Shown: positions 6,534 through 8,297 of the stretch, one piece after another | How positions within the stretch are numbered: position 1 is the stretch's first letter | Layout of the letters: every line of letters starts with the position of its first letter | DNA from: Deltaproteobacteria bacterium | GTDB taxonomy: Bacteria; Campylobacterota_A; Desulfurellia; JAGGSF01 | Direction of reading: 5' to 3' | Length of the DNA: 8,297 bases | NCBI GenBank assembly: GCA_021159235.1 | Contig: JAGGSF010000017.1 | Location: 1 to 8,297, forward strand | Position numbers and translations under genes: made by a program | Notes under the pieces: generated by a model | Seen by the model: only the letters and a program-made list of their open reading frames with translations | Told to the model about the DNA's origin: nothing | The model's database searches: none

Positions 6534-7110
6534 AGGAGGGAAAAATGGCAAAGATAACGGAATTAGAAACATGCAAAGCCCTACTTTTAGAAACATGGCT
6601 TTCTGCATATGATGAGACGGCAATAGCATTTTTAGGAAAGAACGCAAAGATATTTCTTCAACAGGCATATATAAGAGCAGCAGAAAACTGGGTAAAGGTG
6701 ATGGATGAAAAATACAGTTTGAAAATCAATAGGGATTGTAAAACTTTAAAAGAAGCGGTGAATAGTTACATTAATCTTGGCGTAGATGGCGGGCTTTTCA
6801 AGGATAGCTCGGACTTTGTTTTAGAAGAAATAGATAACAAATGTGCATTAAAGATTAGTATAAGCAAATGCCCGTATGTGAATGCATGTTTATTTCTCTT
6901 AAAGGAAAGGGACTTTGATGAAAAGAATATAGCTTGTCCCAGGATAGGCTGTTTCCGTGGAGCGGCGGAATTTTTATTGAATAAAAAGTACGGATACAAA
7001 ATAATGAAGGTTTCTCCGGATGGAGGGTGCGAGGGTGTTGTGTATGATGTTACAGACGCCTGTAAAGATAAGGTGTTAAAATACTTAAAATAGGAGGGAA
7101 AAATGGCAAA
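6534..7110 (+). repeat. Two copies of a 19-bp ribosome-site/start block
   Basis: The block AGGAGGGAAAAATGGCAAA occurs at 6534-6552 and again at 7092-7110. In both places it forms the Shine-Dalgarno site, the 4-base spacer, the ATG and the next codons (Met-Ala-Lys) of a gene. The span given covers both copies and the gene between them. The identity ends within the second or third codon, so it may be shared optimal translation signal rather than true duplication. Confidence 0.6.
6545..7093 (+). CDS. Cysteine-rich divergent V4R-like protein (MetOD1-like), putative sensor
   Basis: The 182-residue protein has nine cysteines: 10, 65, 100, 109, 115, 131, 136, 162 and 173. Its C-terminal half aligns by eye with the preceding V4R protein: GAAEFLLNKKYGYKIMKVS...GGC (139-162) against GIVEVLLDKKADGKEIECVS...C (132-157). 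The N-terminal halves share the same helix pattern, and LKEAVNSYINLGVDGG (68-83) matches TIREALPVMFTETRWG (76-91) in position. The motifs CPYVNAC (109-115), CPRIGC (131-136) and GGC (160-162) cluster cysteines that could bind a metal or Fe-S centre or respond to redox. The cysteine pattern also recalls the 'methanogen output domain 1' family. There is no membrane segment. A very strong GGAGGG site sits four bases before the ATG. Function is unproven; a sensory or scaffold role beside the first V4R protein is inference. Confidence 0.65.
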   Translation: MAKITELETCKALLLETWLSAYDETAIAFLGKNAKIFLQQAYIRAAENWVKVMDEKYSLKINRDCKTLKEAVNSYINLGVDGGLFKDSSDFVLEEIDNKCALKISISKCPYVNACLFLLKERDFDEKNIACPRIGCFRGAAEFLLNKKYGYKIMKVSPDGGCEGVVYDVTDACKDKVLKYLK

Positions 7111-7468
7111 AACGGAGGAGATGGTAAAGGTGCTGAAGGAGTTGGGGAGTTCTACTCCAGGTGTGGAGGCATCAGCGGTGGTGAGTTCGGATGGTTTCGT
7201 TATCGCTTCTGCTCTGCCGGCAGATACAGAGGAAGATAGAGTAGCGGCAATGGCGGCGGCTACCCTTTCCCTGGGAGAAAGAAGTGCTGGTGAGCTTAAT
7301 AGAGGCAGTTTTGAGCAACTATTTATCAAGGGTGATAATGGTTATATAGTTTTGCTTTCTATTGGTGCAGAGGCAATCTTGATCGTTTTGGCTCGTCCCG
7401 ATGCAAAATTGGGATTGATATTTCTGGATACCAGAAGAACAGCAGAGAAGATTGAGAAACTCCTGTGA
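7103..7468 (+). CDS. Roadblock/LC7 domain protein, MglB-like GTPase regulator
   Basis: This 121-residue protein is a single Roadblock/LC7 domain. It has an N-terminal helix (3-15), the family motif GVEASAVVSSDGFVIAS (20-36), a central alanine-rich helix (46-62), and a strand pair (about 71-86 and 91-97, GAEAILIVLARPDAKLG) before the last helix (about 107-121, LDTRRTAEKIEKLL). Such proteins dimerise and regulate Ras-like GTPases; MglB is the GAP and exchange partner of MglA. Co-occurrence with an MglA-like GTPase in one operon makes the GTPase the likely partner. Here the two genes are separated by three others, unlike the adjacent mglB-mglA pair of Myxococcus, and the protein lacks MglB's extra C-terminal tail. 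The GGAGGG ribosome site overlaps the stop codon of the upstream gene. Similar domains also act as homodimeric scaffolds in other systems, so GAP activity is not certain. Confidence 0.87.
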   Translation: MAKTEEMVKVLKELGSSTPGVEASAVVSSDGFVIASALPADTEEDRVAAMAAATLSLGERSAGELNRGSFEQLFIKGDNGYIVLLSIGAEAILIVLARPDAKLGLIFLDTRRTAEKIEKLL

Positions 7469-7484
7469 TAAAATGAGGTGAAAG

Positions 7485-7820
7485 TTGTTTTCAGATGATG
7501 ATTTTGACCTACCGGTAGATTTTTTAAGTGAGGAAGAAGATGTTCTGGATGAGGTGGAAAAAGCGGATGAGCTTCTAAAGGGTTTTCTTGAAGACAGATC
7601 TACTTCAGGTATGTTTTCAAAACCTGTTTCGTTGAGTTCTGTGCCGATGATTGTTCCTCTTGGAGAGCTGCATATTCCTGAGGAGGAAATGAAATCCATA
7701 GTGGAAGAAGTTGTGGAAACCAAGAATAGAGCTTTTATTGAAGAAATGGAGAAGATAATTGATAAAAAGGTTGAAAAAGCCATAGAAAGATGGTTAAGAA
7801 GGGCTTTCAGGGGTATATAG
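7485..7820 (+). CDS. Small acidic/helical protein of unknown function, TTG start
   Basis: I do not recognise this 111-residue protein. Residues 1-38 are very acidic (FSDDDFDLP, SEEEDVLDEVEKADE). A middle stretch, 40-62, is hydrophobic and proline-containing (SSVPMIVPLGELHIP). Residues 63-108 form a predicted amphipathic helix that turns from acidic to basic (KKVEKAIERWLRRAFRG), which could be a coiled coil or protein-docking helix. There is no signal peptide or membrane segment. The start is a TTG: GAGGTG (7475-7480) lies four bases upstream, and nearby ATG and GTG codons in other frames soon hit stops. It begins 16 nt after the Roadblock gene and its end overlaps the next gene by 31 nt. An adaptor that bridges the Roadblock and PATAN proteins is possible but is only inference. 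Confidence 0.65.
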   Translation: MFSDDDFDLPVDFLSEEEDVLDEVEKADELLKGFLEDRSTSGMFSKPVSLSSVPMIVPLGELHIPEEEMKSIVEEVVETKNRAFIEEMEKIIDKKVEKAIERWLRRAFRGI

Positions 7821-8297
7821 AAGGTATACAATTAGAGGATTTATTGCAGATGCTGTGTCAGAGTTATTCTTCTGCGGAACTGAGGATTGACAGCGGTGAG
7901 AAGAATTGTGTTATCCAGTTGATAGATGGTGAGGTTAGCTATGCTTCGTGCGGGGAAAAAAGTGGTGAGGAAGCGATTCTTGATGTTCTGACCTGGGAGG
8001 GGGGAGAGGTTAATGTAGCTTCTTCCTTTGTTCCTAAGGATAGGAATGTGCGTTCAGGATGGATGGAGTTGCTTTTGGAAAGTGCGCATGCTATGGACAG
8101 GAGAAGGGCGGAGAAGGAAGAACGAAAAAGAGAGGCCATCTCAGAGGAGGACTCAGACAAAAAGATGTTTTATAAACATCTGGATAAAGGTTGGGAATTT
8201 TTTCGGAAGTCTGATTATAAAAAGGCCTTACAAGAGTGGGAGAAAGCCCATGAGCTGGACCCTGAGGATAGGGTAGTGCGTTTCAATCTGAAGAAGA
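7790..8297 (+). CDS. PATAN (DUF4388) domain protein with TPR, C-terminus outside window
   Basis: An open frame from the ATG at 7790 runs 169 codons to the window edge without a stop. Residues 5-80 show the PATAN/DUF4388 pattern: GYIEGIQLEDLLQMLCQS (8-25), ELRIDSGEKNCVIQLIDGEVSYASCG, then GEEAILDVLTWEGGEVNV. A charged linker follows (about 104-124, RRRAEKEERKREAISEEDSDK). A TPR-like helix pair spans about 126-165 (GWEFFRKSDYKKALQEWEKAHELDPED), so more repeats may follow outside. PATAN domains mediate protein contacts in signalling systems, including PatA-type regulators linked to type IV pilus motility in cyanobacteria. The start lies inside the preceding gene with no strong ribosome site, which suggests translational coupling. 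The domain begins almost at the chosen Met, as is usual for the family. Confidence 0.82.
   Translation, partial: MVKKGFQGYIEGIQLEDLLQMLCQSYSSAELRIDSGEKNCVIQLIDGEVSYASCGEKSGEEAILDVLTWEGGEVNVASSFVPKDRNVRSGWMELLLESAHAMDRRRAEKEERKREAISEEDSDKKMFYKHLDKGWEFFRKSDYKKALQEWEKAHELDPEDRVVRFNLKK

Noticed and set aside
6517-6544. Possible hairpin CCTG/CAGG between the two V4R-like genes as a terminator or riboswitch
   Set aside because: The stem is only four base pairs with a ten-base loop and has no U-tract. It overlaps a ribosome site by chance-level pairing.
6766-7329. Long minus-strand open frame opposite the V4R-like and Roadblock genes
   Set aside because: It is a serine/leucine-rich mirror of two well-supported plus-strand genes and has no recognisable domain.
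7319-7831. Minus-strand open frame with long serine runs
   Set aside because: The serine runs come from reverse-reading GAA/GAG/GAT codons of the acidic small protein. The plus-strand genes with ribosome sites explain the region.

Overview
The window looks like a chromosomal segment of a Gram-negative bacterium with moderately low G+C (roughly 40% by eye) and frequent AGA/AGG arginine codons. A periplasmic-adaptor/ABC exporter set implies a double membrane. An MglA-type GTPase, a Roadblock/LC7 protein, a PATAN (DUF4388) protein and a helical domain with a 'LDWEIS' core are a combination I associate with Desulfobacterota, Myxococcota and neighbouring deep lineages. No rRNA or other phylogenetic marker is present, so this placement is inference.

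Left half, minus strand (about 4112 down to 1): an exporter operon of the YbhG-YbhF-YbhS type. In transcription order it holds a HlyD-family membrane-fusion protein, a 648-residue protein with two fused ATPase domains, an ABC-2 permease, and the first 25 codons of a further gene that leaves the window. All junctions overlap (19, 11 and 4 nt), so the genes are probably translationally coupled. The fused ATPase has one canonical and one degenerate predicted ATP site.

Centre (about 4113-4228): a short divergent control region. On the plus strand a near-consensus sigma70-type promoter (TTGAAA, 17 bp, TATGAT) puts the predicted transcription start almost on the ATG of the GTPase gene, which has no convincing Shine-Dalgarno sequence. 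A leaderless mRNA is therefore plausible.

Right half, plus strand (4229 to the end): a tight seven-gene operon. It encodes an MglA-like small GTPase, a coiled-coil protein with a probable CheW-like C-terminal domain, a V4R-domain protein, a second cysteine-rich V4R-like protein, a Roadblock/LC7 protein (the family of the MglA regulator MglB), a small acidic/helical protein of unknown function, and a PATAN-TPR protein cut by the window edge. Most genes after the first have strong GGAGG sites and the gaps are -31 to +28 nt. I read this as a signalling module in which small-molecule or redox input (the V4R pair) and scaffold proteins (CheW-like, PATAN-TPR) act on a polarity/motility-type GTPase switch. 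The domain assignments come from visible motifs; the integrated function is inference. This module is the best candidate in the window for an undescribed system.

I saw no tRNA, rRNA, CRISPR array, insertion sequence or convincing terminator. Both operons run off the window.
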